Shown: positions 1 through 6,923 of the stretch, one piece after another | How positions within the stretch are numbered: position 1 is the stretch's first letter | How the letters are laid out: each line of letters begins with the position of its first letter | Assembly: GCA_023441725.1 (NCBI GenBank) | Contig: JAEZNV010000157.1 | Coordinates: 1-10,085 of the forward strand | Direction: 5' to 3' | Source: Actinomycetes bacterium | GTDB lineage: Bacteria > Actinomycetota > Coriobacteriia > Coriobacteriales > Coriobacteriaceae | Length of the DNA stretch: 10,085 nt | Notes under the pieces: generated by a model | Seen by the model: the letters and a program-made list of their open reading frames with translations, nothing else | Databases searched by the model: none | Told to the model about the DNA's origin: nothing | Position numbers and translations under genes: made by a program

Positions 1-181
1 TGGGCTCACCGAATCGCCCGAGGCCATGGCGCGCATTATGACGGTGCTCGCTTTTGTGCGCCCTGGTGACCTGTATGGCCAACCCATCGATATCAACGTG
101 CCGGAATACGGCATGAAGCTATTGAACCTGCAGCTCGAGGACGCGGCCGACACCGCCGCAACCGTCGAGTCCAACAACTAA
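1..181 (+). CDS. C-terminal fragment of an unidentified protein (possibly short-chain dehydrogenase/reductase)
   Basis: This is an open frame entering from the left edge (first full codon at base 2) and ending at TAA 179-181. It gives 59 C-terminal residues. The stretch SPEAMARIMTVLAFV followed by GQPIDINVPEYG resembles the tail of short-chain dehydrogenases, where a PEEIA helix and a hydrophobic segment precede a TGQ.hxVDGG-like strand. The usual glycines are missing, so this is only a suggestion. The fragment ends in a polar tail (EDAADTAATVESNN). The next gene starts 11 nt downstream with its own ribosome binding site in the gap, and no terminator intervenes, so the two are probably co-transcribed. 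The start and catalytic residues lie outside the window, so function cannot be settled here. Confidence 0.6.
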   Translation, partial: GLTESPEAMARIMTVLAFVRPGDLYGQPIDINVPEYGMKLLNLQLEDAADTAATVESNN

Positions 182-192
182 GAGGAGAGACA

Positions 193-3100
193 ATGAGCAA
201 ACTCGTCGAGGGCATCAAAGACCGCATGGTCGCTGCTGCACGCGAGGCCGCGCCCGCCGTGGTGGACGCCGCGCAGAAGGCCGCGACCGCGGCTGCCGAG
301 AAAGTTGCCGAGGCAGTTGCCGATGCCAAGAACGCGGCAGGGGAGACGTCCGTCGCTAGCGAGCCCGCCACCGCCACCGAGCCCGTAGCCGCCGGCCAGG
401 CCCCCGAAGGCGCGATCTTCAACCCCGAGAACGCCCGCGGCAACCTGCACCTGGGCATCGACGTGGGCTCCACCACCGTCAAGCTTGCCGTGCTCAATGA
501 CGACAACCAGATTGTCTACGCCAAGTACCAGCGCCACCACACCGACGTCCGCGCCTGCGCCCGCGACTTGTTCGAGGGTGCCGCGACCGTGCTGCCGACG
601 GCCCAAATGACCTGCGCCATCACCGGCTCGGGCGGCCTGCTGCTGTCCCAGTGGCTCGACCTGGAATTTGTCCAGGAGGTCATCGCCAGCAAGCGTGCCG
701 TCGAGACCCTCATCCCAGCCACCGATGTCGCCATCGAGCTGGGCGGCGAGGACGCCAAGATCATCTATTTCGACAACGGCATCGAGCAGCGCATGAACGG
801 CACCTGCGCCGGCGGCACGGGCGCGTTCATCGACCAGATGGCAACCCTGCTGCACACCGACGCCAGTGGCCTCAACGAGCTCGCTGCCAACGCCACCACC
901 ATCTATCCCATCGCCAGCCGCTGCGGCGTTTTTGCCAAGACCGACGTGCAGCCGCTGCTCAACGAGGGCGCCCGCCCCGAGGACGTGGCTGCCTCCATCT
1001 TCCAGGCTGTCGTGACCCAGACCATCTCGGGCCTGGCGTGCGGCCGTCCCATTCGCGGCAACGTCGCCTTCCTGGGCGGCCCGCTGCAGTATCTCTCTGA
1101 GCTGCGCCACCGCTTCTACCTCACGCTCAACCTGGACGAAGAGCACCGCATCGTGCCCCAAAACGCCCACCTGTTTGTGGCGAGCGGCGCTGCCATGGCG
1201 CACGAGTCCAACAAGCTCAGCACGTTCCCGCAGCTTATCGAGGCCATCGATGCCCTGGGTGACACACAAGGTGCCGAGGTCGAGCGTCTGGATCCGCTCT
1301 TTGCCAACGACGAGGACTTTGCCGAGTTCAAGACCCGCCACGACCAGGAAGTCGTCCCCAAGGGAAAGCTCGACGGCTACACCGGCCGCGTGTTCATCGG
1401 TATCGACGCCGGTTCCACCACCATGAAGGCCGCGCTCGTGGGCGAGGACGGCCAGCTGTTGCACACCTGGTACGGCAACAACAACGGTGACATCCTGGGC
1501 ACGGCCAAGGTCATCATGGCCGATTTCTACAACCACATCCCCGCCGGCTGCACCATCGGCCACGTGACCACCACGGGCTACGGCGAGGCACTGCTCATCG
1601 AGGCCCTCAAGGCCGATTCCGGCGAGATCGAGACCGTCGCGCACCTGCGCGGCGCCAAGGCATTCCTGCCCGGCGTCGAGTTTATCCTGGACATTGGCGG
1701 CCAGGACATGAAGTGTCTGCGCGTCAAGGACGGCGTCATCGAGCACATCATGCTCAACGAGGCTTGCTCGTCGGGCTGCGGCAGCTTTATCGAGAGTTTC
1801 GCCGTGTCTATGAACATGGACGTGCGCGCGTTCGCCGATGCCGCCATCCATGCTAAGGCTCCCGTCGACCTGGGCAGCCGCTGCACGGTCTTTATGAACT
1901 CGCGCGTCAAGCAGGCGCAAAAGGAAGGCGCCACGGTGGGCGACATCGCGGCCGGCCTGTCCTATTCCGTCATCAAGAACGCCCTGTTCAAGGTCATTAA
2001 GCTGCGCGACCCCAAGGAGATCGGCAGCCAGGTGATCGTCCAGGGCGGCACCTTTATGTCCGATGCTACGCTGCGTGCGTTTGAGCAGCTCACCGGCGTT
2101 CATGCCGTACGTCCCGACATCGCCGGCTGCATGGGCGCCTACGGTGCGGCCCTGCTCGCCCGCGATCGCGCCGGCGCCGACGGCACCTCGACCATTCTTT
2201 CTGCCGAGGACATCGCGCACCTTACCGTGACGCAAAAGCATGTCCGCTGCGGCCGTTGCTCTAACAACTGCCAGCTTACCGTCAACGACTTTGGCGGCGG
2301 CAGGCGCTTCATTACCGGCAACCGCTGCGAGAAGGGCGCCGGCCACAAAAAGCAGAAGACTGAGGCCCCCAACCTTTTCAAAAAGAAAAACGAGCTGCTC
2401 TTTAACCGCGAGATCCTGAGTCCCGACGAGGCCCCGCGCGGCACCGTGGGTATCCCGCGCGCACTCAACATGTACGAGAACTACCCCTTCTGGCACGCGT
2501 TCTTTACGCGCCTGGGCTTTAGCGTGCAGCTGTCCGACCAGTCGAGCAAAAAGACCTACCAGGCGGGCATCGAGTCCATGCCGTCCGAGAGCGTGTGCTA
2601 CCCGGCAAAGATGAGCCACGGCCATGTGATGAACCTCATCGACCGCGATGTCGACTTTATTTGGATGCCGTGCGTGCGCTGGGAGCGCAAGGAGGATCCG
2701 ACGGCTGGCAACTGCTATAACTGCCCCATCGTCATGAGCTACCCCACGGCGCTGGCGCTCAATATCGACGAGATCCGCGAGCAGAACATCGAGTTCCTGT
2801 ACCCGTTTGTGCCCTATCACGACAAGACCGAGCTCAAGCGCCGTCTGTACCAGGTGCTCGCCGTCGACCGTGTGGCCGATGCGCAAGCCGGTCGCGGTCG
2901 CGTGCGTGGACCCAAGATCACGCGCTCCGAGGTCGATGCCGCCGTCAACGCTGCTTTTGAGGCCGATGCGCGCTTCCACGAGGATATCCAGACCATGGGC
3001 GAGGAGGCTCTTAAGTGGGTCGAGGACCATGGCGGTCACGGCATCGTGCTCGCCGGTCGTCCCTACCATAACGACCCCGAGATCAACCACGCCCTGCCCG

Positions 3101-4974
3101 AACTTATCTCGAGCTTTGGCTTTGCGGTCTTTACCGAGGATTCGCTTGCGCATCTGGTAAAGCCCGAGCGTCCGATTCGCGTCGTCGACCAGTGGATGTA
3201 CCACAGCCGCCTGTACGCCGTCGCCCGTTTTGTGACGATGCGCAACGACCTGGACCTGATCCAGCTCAATTCCTTCGGCTGCGGCCTGGACGCTCTGACC
3301 ACCGATCAGGTGCAGGAGATTCTGGAAGCCAGCGGCAAGATCTACACCGTGCTTAAGATCGACGAGGTGTCTAACCTGGGTGCCGCGCGCATCCGCATCC
3401 GCTCGCTCATGGCAGCGCTCAAGGACCAGGAGGCCGAGCGCCTGGCCGATGCCACGGCCGCGGGCGAGGCCTACGAGCAAGGCGATGCCGCGCCGGTGGC
3501 GCCCTCCACGGATGCCCCCGCGTTCGCGAGCCGCAAGTACACGTTTGAGGCGCAGCGTGAGAGCGCATCGACCGCGTGGCCCAAGGTGCCCTTTACCGAG
3601 CAGATGCGCGAGGAGGGCTATACCATCCTGTGCCCGCAGATGGCGCCGATCCACTTTGACCTGGTCAAAGAGGTGTTCCGTGGTGCTGGCTACAACTTGG
3701 AGCTGCTGCCCTCGACCGACCACGATGCCGTCGAGGCTGGCCTGCGCTACGTGAACAATGACATTTGCTATCCGTCGATCCTGGTGACGGGCCAGATTAT
3801 GGAGGCCATCGAGAGCGGTCGGTACGACCTGTCCAAGACGGCCGTGGTTATCAGCCAGACCGGCGGCGGCTGCCGTGCCACCAACTACATCGCACTCATC
3901 CGCAAGGCCCTGCGCGAGAGCGGCCACCCCGAGATTCCGGTGATCTCGCTTTCGGCAGTGGCGCTCGGCGAGGACAACCCCGGCTTTAAGATTACGCCGG
4001 CGCTGCTTAAGCAGGCAGTCTACGCGGTACTCTTTGGCGACGTGATGATGCAGATGCTCTATCGCTGCCGCCCATACGAGGCCACGCCCGGTGCCGCCAA
4101 TGCGCTCTACGAGGAGTACATGGCGCGCGCCCGCAAGCTGGCGCCCAAGTTCAACCGCCACAACTACACCAAGCTGTGCCGCGAGGCCATCCGCGCGTTC
4201 GACACCATGCCGCTTGTGGGCGAGGGCGCCAAGCCGCGCGTGGGCGTGGTCGGCGAGATTCTGGTCAAGTTCCATCCCACGGCCAACAACCACGTGGTCG
4301 ATGTCATTGAGCGTGAGGGCTGCGAGGCTGTGGTGCCGGGCCTGCTCGACTTCTTCCTGTACTCCATGAGCAACGCCGAGCTTCAAAAAGACGAGCTGGG
4401 AAGCTCTGCCACGGCGCGCGCTAGCATGCAGGCGCTCATTAAGCTGGTGGACTGGATGCGCACGCCGGTGGAGGAGATGCTCGAAAAGTCCAGCCGCTTT
4501 GAGGCGCCCGAGCGCATCGACACTATGGCCGACAAGGCTCGCACGGTGCTCTCGGTGTGCAACAACATGGGCGAAGGCTGGCTGCTCACGGCCGAGATGC
4601 TCGACCTGATTGACCATGGTGCACCCAACATTATCTGCACGCAGCCCTTCGCGTGCCTGCCCAACCACGTGGTGGGTAAGGCCGTGATCAAGGAACTGCG
4701 CCGTCAGCACCCCGAGAGCAACATCGTCGCAGTGGACTACGACCCCGGCGCGTCCGAGGTCAACCAGCTCAATCGCATTAAGCTCATGATCAGCGTGGCC
4801 AAGGAAAACATGCGCGCCGGTAAGGGCTTTAAGCTCGAGAAGGTGGCGCCGCTCGCGATGGACGAGGTCACCGGCCAGATGCGTGCCCACGATGGCTGCG
4901 TGAGCTGCGGCTCGGTCGACGAGAGTGCCGTGGCGTCGGTCGCTGAGCGCCTGGGACGCGGCATTAAGAAGTAA
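193..4974 (+). CDS. Fused 2-hydroxyacyl-CoA dehydratase activase / dehydratase-like iron-sulfur protein (BadF/HgdC ATPases + DUF2229 + HgdB-like)
   Basis: This 1593-residue protein joins parts that are separate in classical 2-hydroxyacyl-CoA dehydratase systems. Residues 1-84 are an Ala-rich, probably helical extension. ATPase half 1 (about 85-340) has DVGSTT (90), LGGED (183) and cluster-type cysteines C205 (in CAGGTG) and C244. ATPase half 2 (about 400-660) has DAGSTT (405), DIGGQD (500), C524/C528 and C564. A cysteine linker follows (C686, C689, C693, C712). A DUF2229/HgdB-like module (about 750-1075) carries C802, C827, C841, C844 and SFGCG (1028). A second HgdB-like module (about 1140-1550) carries C1147, C1192, C1227, C1482 and C1488, and the chain ends with CVSC (1569). 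In the family, the activase uses ATP to drive one low-potential electron from ferredoxin or flavodoxin into the dehydratase. The substrate here is unknown, and the protein is presumably cytoplasmic. The ATG at 193 follows AGGAG at 183-187. No HgdA/HgdB partner or electron-transfer gene is visible. Confidence 0.93.
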   Translation: MSKLVEGIKDRMVAAAREAAPAVVDAAQKAATAAAEKVAEAVADAKNAAGETSVASEPATATEPVAAGQAPEGAIFNPENARGNLHLGIDVGSTTVKLAVLNDDNQIVYAKYQRHHTDVRACARDLFEGAATVLPTAQMTCAITGSGGLLLSQWLDLEFVQEVIASKRAVETLIPATDVAIELGGEDAKIIYFDNGIEQRMNGTCAGGTGAFIDQMATLLHTDASGLNELAANATTIYPIASRCGVFAKTDVQPLLNEGARPEDVAASIFQAVVTQTISGLACGRPIRGNVAFLGGPLQYLSELRHRFYLTLNLDEEHRIVPQNAHLFVASGAAMAHESNKLSTFPQLIEAIDALGDTQGAEVERLDPLFANDEDFAEFKTRHDQEVVPKGKLDGYTGRVFIGIDAGSTTMKAALVGEDGQLLHTWYGNNNGDILGTAKVIMADFYNHIPAGCTIGHVTTTGYGEALLIEALKADSGEIETVAHLRGAKAFLPGVEFILDIGGQDMKCLRVKDGVIEHIMLNEACSSGCGSFIESFAVSMNMDVRAFADAAIHAKAPVDLGSRCTVFMNSRVKQAQKEGATVGDIAAGLSYSVIKNALFKVIKLRDPKEIGSQVIVQGGTFMSDATLRAFEQLTGVHAVRPDIAGCMGAYGAALLARDRAGADGTSTILSAEDIAHLTVTQKHVRCGRCSNNCQLTVNDFGGGRRFITGNRCEKGAGHKKQKTEAPNLFKKKNELLFNREILSPDEAPRGTVGIPRALNMYENYPFWHAFFTRLGFSVQLSDQSSKKTYQAGIESMPSESVCYPAKMSHGHVMNLIDRDVDFIWMPCVRWERKEDPTAGNCYNCPIVMSYPTALALNIDEIREQNIEFLYPFVPYHDKTELKRRLYQVLAVDRVADAQAGRGRVRGPKITRSEVDAAVNAAFEADARFHEDIQTMGEEALKWVEDHGGHGIVLAGRPYHNDPEINHALPELISSFGFAVFTEDSLAHLVKPERPIRVVDQWMYHSRLYAVARFVTMRNDLDLIQLNSFGCGLDALTTDQVQEILEASGKIYTVLKIDEVSNLGAARIRIRSLMAALKDQEAERLADATAAGEAYEQGDAAPVAPSTDAPAFASRKYTFEAQRESASTAWPKVPFTEQMREEGYTILCPQMAPIHFDLVKEVFRGAGYNLELLPSTDHDAVEAGLRYVNNDICYPSILVTGQIMEAIESGRYDLSKTAVVISQTGGGCRATNYIALIRKALRESGHPEIPVISLSAVALGEDNPGFKITPALLKQAVYAVLFGDVMMQMLYRCRPYEATPGAANALYEEYMARARKLAPKFNRHNYTKLCREAIRAFDTMPLVGEGAKPRVGVVGEILVKFHPTANNHVVDVIEREGCEAVVPGLLDFFLYSMSNAELQKDELGSSATARASMQALIKLVDWMRTPVEEMLEKSSRFEAPERIDTMADKARTVLSVCNNMGEGWLLTAEMLDLIDHGAPNIICTQPFACLPNHVVGKAVIKELRRQHPESNIVAVDYDPGASEVNQLNRIKLMISVAKENMRAGKGFKLEKVAPLAMDEVTGQMRAHDGCVSCGSVDESAVASVAERLGRGIKK

Positions 4975-5004
4975 CTGGCCTGCTATGGGCTGGATATGAG
5001 ACAA

Positions 5005-5039
5005 ACGGGTGGTGGCCGTACCGGCTACCACCCGTTTTT
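5005..5039 (+). terminator. Rho-independent terminator after the fused activase gene
   Basis: A 14-bp stem, 5005-5018 pairing with 5022-5035, contains one G-T wobble (5014/5026) and a 3-nt loop. It is followed by a T run at 5035-5039. It lies 30 bp past the stop codon at 4974 and matches the + strand direction. It should separate the activase transcript from the downstream dehydrogenase gene. Confidence 0.92.
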
Positions 5040-5092
5040 GCTTGGACATATGTTGCGTAAATCGTTTTGTTGCAGCCTTCTGTGCACTCGAA

Positions 5093-5222
5093 TTTCGGAA
5101 GTGCGGGGAAAAACGCGAACCTCCTGAGCACACCGCCTTTTTAGACTCTCGCGACCTGCGGTTTTGTTGTAAAAAAAGCCGGTCTGGTCGGCGAAACCCG
5201 ATTTTTCCCCGCACTTCCGAAA
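5093..5222. repeat. 130-bp palindromic element with perfect 21-bp terminal inverted repeats
   Basis: The ends 5093-5113 and 5202-5222 are exact reverse complements over 21 bp (core CGGAAGTGCGGGG). Inside, complementarity continues imperfectly: CACACCGCCTTTTT on the left (5129-5142) faces AAAAAAAGCCGGTCTGG on the right (5171-5187). The whole element could therefore fold into one long hairpin in RNA or a cruciform in DNA. T5 at 5138-5142 and A7 at 5171-5177 give T tracts in both directions, which might terminate read-through. It contains no convincing gene. The form fits a small non-autonomous mobile element or a dispersed intergenic repeat. I did not identify a target-site duplication, and no second copy was found in this window. 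Confidence 0.8.
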
Positions 5223-5391
5223 ACAGCGGTTCAGCAGCGCCAAAAAATGCCCTCAAAATCGAGAGTTAATGAACAGGTGTAGCCGTTCGCCGCAAATTAC
5301 CGTCCGTTTATAGAACCCACCCCCAGCGCGCGTCCTCCTTACGGTTGAATAAATACACATCTATGGAATTACGTAAGAGAGGACTGTTCTT

Positions 5392-6351
5392 ATGAGCTAC
5401 AAGACCGTTTGCGTTGCCGGCGGCGGCGTGCTGGGAAGCCAGATTGCCTTTCAGGCAGCCTACTGCGGCTTTGATGTAACGATTTGGCTGCGCAGCGAGG
5501 GCAGCATCGGCCGTACCCAGCCCAAGATCGATCATGTGCGCGAGGAGTACATCGCTGCTATCGAGGGCATGGCGGACGGCACGGGCGAGTGGTGCGCCGG
5601 TATCGCCGATAGCGGCAAGCCCTTCGACAAGGAGGCGGCACTCGCCGCCGTCGAGCGTGCCTACTCCACGCTCAAGCTGGAGCTCGATCTTGCCAAGGCA
5701 GTGGCCGACGCCGATCTGGTCATCGAGTCCATGGCCGAGGACACCCAGGCAAAGATCGACTTCTACAAGAAGCTTGCCCCGGTTCTCCCGCAAAAGACCG
5801 TCGTCGTAACGAACTCCTCTACGCTGCTGCCGAGCACCTTTGCCAAGTACACCGGCCGCCCCGAGAAGTACCTGTCGCTGCACTTTGCCAACTCCATCTG
5901 GAAGAACAACATGACCGAGGTCATGGCGCAGGACCAAACCGACAAGCGCTACTTCGACGAGCTCGTCGACTTCGCTAACGACATTCGCATGCTTGCCCTG
6001 CCCGTCAACAAGGAAAAGAACGGCTACCTGCTCAATTCCATGCTGGTGCCATGGCTGCTTTCGGGCCTCGACCTGTATGTCTCGGGCGTGAGCGATCCCA
6101 AGAGCATCGACCTCGCATGGACGCGTGGCACCGGCGCACCCAAAGGTCCGTTCCGCGTATTCGATACGGTTGGTATCCAGACGGCTTACAACATCGTTAT
6201 GCAGTACCAGAAGGTGCCGGGCCTGGTGAGCCCGTTGCTCAAAAAGATGATGATGCCCTACAACTTTAAGGCCATGGCATCCGTCCTCAAGCAGATGCTC
6301 GACGAAGGTAAGCTGGGCGAAAGTTCGGGCGAGGGCTTCTTCAAGTACTAA
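5392..6351 (+). CDS. 3-hydroxyacyl-CoA dehydrogenase
   Basis: This is a 319-residue cytoplasmic oxidoreductase predicted to interconvert 3-hydroxyacyl-CoA and 3-oxoacyl-CoA. The N-terminal Rossmann domain starts at residue 5 with the dinucleotide loop GGGVLG (10-15), and DADLVIES (107-113) is the family strand after the helical insertion. Catalytic residues align by spacing with the human enzyme: S143 (in NSSTL), H164 (in LHFAN), E176 (in MTEVM) and N215 (in LLNSM). The all-helical C-terminal domain runs from about 205 to 319 and ends in the family-typical GEGFFKY. Length is slightly above the usual 280-310. At the end of strand 2, where NAD-specific members carry an acidic residue, R34-S35 is found. 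ATG 5392 follows GAGAGGA at 5377-5383. The gene is bounded by terminators on both sides and is probably transcribed alone. The chain length of its substrate and the direction of reaction are not evident. Confidence 0.93.
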   Translation: MSYKTVCVAGGGVLGSQIAFQAAYCGFDVTIWLRSEGSIGRTQPKIDHVREEYIAAIEGMADGTGEWCAGIADSGKPFDKEAALAAVERAYSTLKLELDLAKAVADADLVIESMAEDTQAKIDFYKKLAPVLPQKTVVVTNSSTLLPSTFAKYTGRPEKYLSLHFANSIWKNNMTEVMAQDQTDKRYFDELVDFANDIRMLALPVNKEKNGYLLNSMLVPWLLSGLDLYVSGVSDPKSIDLAWTRGTGAPKGPFRVFDTVGIQTAYNIVMQYQKVPGLVSPLLKKMMMPYNFKAMASVLKQMLDEGKLGESSGEGFFKY

Positions 6352-6352
6352 C

Positions 6353-6390
6353 AATGATTCCTCGGGGACGGAGGAAAACGGATCATTTTT
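6353..6390 (+). terminator. Probable terminator hairpin carrying a GGGGACGGAGGA motif
   Basis: Two bp after the dehydrogenase stop, AATGAT (6353-6358) pairs with ATCATT (6382-6387). Stacked inside, TCCTC (6359-6363) pairs with GAGGA (6371-6375) around a 7-nt loop, leaving a 6-nt bulge. A T5 run at 6386-6390 follows. The position and T tract fit an intrinsic terminator. The bulged stem and the GGGGACGG loop also resemble dispersed REP-like hairpins, so it could be a repeat that doubles as a terminator. Confidence 0.55.
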
Positions 6391-6426
6391 GGTCGCCAGC
6401 AGTGAGAAGATGGATCCAGAAATAGA

Positions 6427-6458
6427 AAGGAGTGGCAATGGGCCGGCTCGGGCTTTGA
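6427..6458 (+). other. Orphan ribosome binding site and start codon (vestigial 5' end of the sulfotransferase gene)
   Basis: AAGGAG (6427-6432) is followed 5 nt later by ATG 6438-6440. That start reads only six codons (MGRLGL) before TGA 6456-6458. The bases are shared with the first codons of the sulfotransferase-like frame, which is +1 relative to this ATG. The simplest reading is that the original gene start survives and a deletion fused it out of frame to the distal part of the gene. Confidence 0.45.
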
Positions 6459-6909
6459 GGACAAGTTACTGCAGGCCCAGGGCGATTTTTCGCTCAACGC
6501 GGGCCAGCACAGCGTGACGTATCTGCCGAGTTCCGATACGGCAACGACCAGTCGCTACCAGGTGCTGCTGTACGACAACAACTTTGGTGCGGCCGAAAGC
6601 TATCCCAAGTTCGACTGGGGCCAGCTGGGCGCCGCGGTGGTGACCGACTACAACAAGGGCACGCATTCGTTTGGGCGCATCTTTACGGTGGACGAGACGG
6701 CGCGCACCTACGAGCTCGAAGACCAGATCGCCGTGCCGTTTTCGGGCTATGTGAGCAGTGCGCAGCACGTTGGCGATTCAAATAGCATGCTCGTGGCATC
6801 GGGCCAGGCCAAGACCTTTACCGAGTACGACCGCTACGGTCTACCCATCGCCACCTACGAGATGGAAGCCGAGAAGTACATCTATCGCGTGTACAAGTAC
6901 GACCTGTAG
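6439..6909 (+). pseudogene. Truncated aryl-sulfate sulfotransferase (ASST family), C-terminal remnant
   Basis: About 156 residues resemble the C-terminal third of bacterial PAPS-independent aryl-sulfate sulfotransferases, which move sulfate between phenolic compounds and are normally about 500-600 residues. The recognisable order is GFEDKLLQ, then GQHSVTYLP with a conserved histidine, LLYDNN, SFGRIFTVDE, a Y.LED strand, SSAQHVGDSNSMLVASG, and finally FTEYDRYG and YRVYKYDL at the end. These are the repeating beta-propeller-blade patterns of the family. The homologous frame is open from 6406 but has no proper start. Its first possible start is GTG 6514, which would leave 131 residues and cut off the conserved QH. 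The signal peptide, N-terminal domain and most of the propeller are missing, so catalytic activity is not expected. It ends at TAG 6907-6909, 14 bp before the stop of the convergent DUF389 gene. An assembly error or sequencing artefact is possible. Confidence 0.72.
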
Positions 6910-6923
6910 GGCCGCGCTCTGCA

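Larger units (their letters stand above)
4975..5391. other. Intergenic region with terminator, palindromic element and leader of the next gene
   Basis: This 417-bp gap holds an intrinsic terminator (5005-5039), a 130-bp inverted-repeat element (5093-5222) and an AT-richer leader (about 5223-5391). Frames up to 86 codons cross the palindrome, but they have no ribosome binding site, differ in composition from the genes, and read similarly on both strands because of the repeat. I treat them as non-coding. In the leader a weak promoter-like pair is visible: TTCGCC at 5286-5291 and TATAGA at 5309-5314 with 17-bp spacing. GAGAGGA at 5377-5383 is the ribosome binding site of the gene starting at 5392. 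Confidence 0.6.

Noticed and set aside
178..5256. A 1692-codon open frame on the minus strand opposite the fused activase gene
   Set aside because: It is codon-aligned with the real gene and stays open because that gene has no TTA, CTA or TCA codons. Its translation is rich in His, Leu, Val and Arg with no recognisable domain, while the + strand shows clear family motifs throughout.
5009..5269. Small frames on both strands (86 and 72 codons) across the palindromic element
   Set aside because: They start inside or near a terminator or repeat, have no Shine-Dalgarno sequence, and give similar peptides from both strands (FRKCGEK... and ...FPRTSE) simply because the DNA is an inverted repeat.
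5308..6438. A 376-codon minus-strand frame opposite the 3-hydroxyacyl-CoA dehydrogenase
   Set aside because: It has the same codon-aligned shadow effect, no domain signal and no ribosome binding site. The + strand product has its catalytic residues in order.
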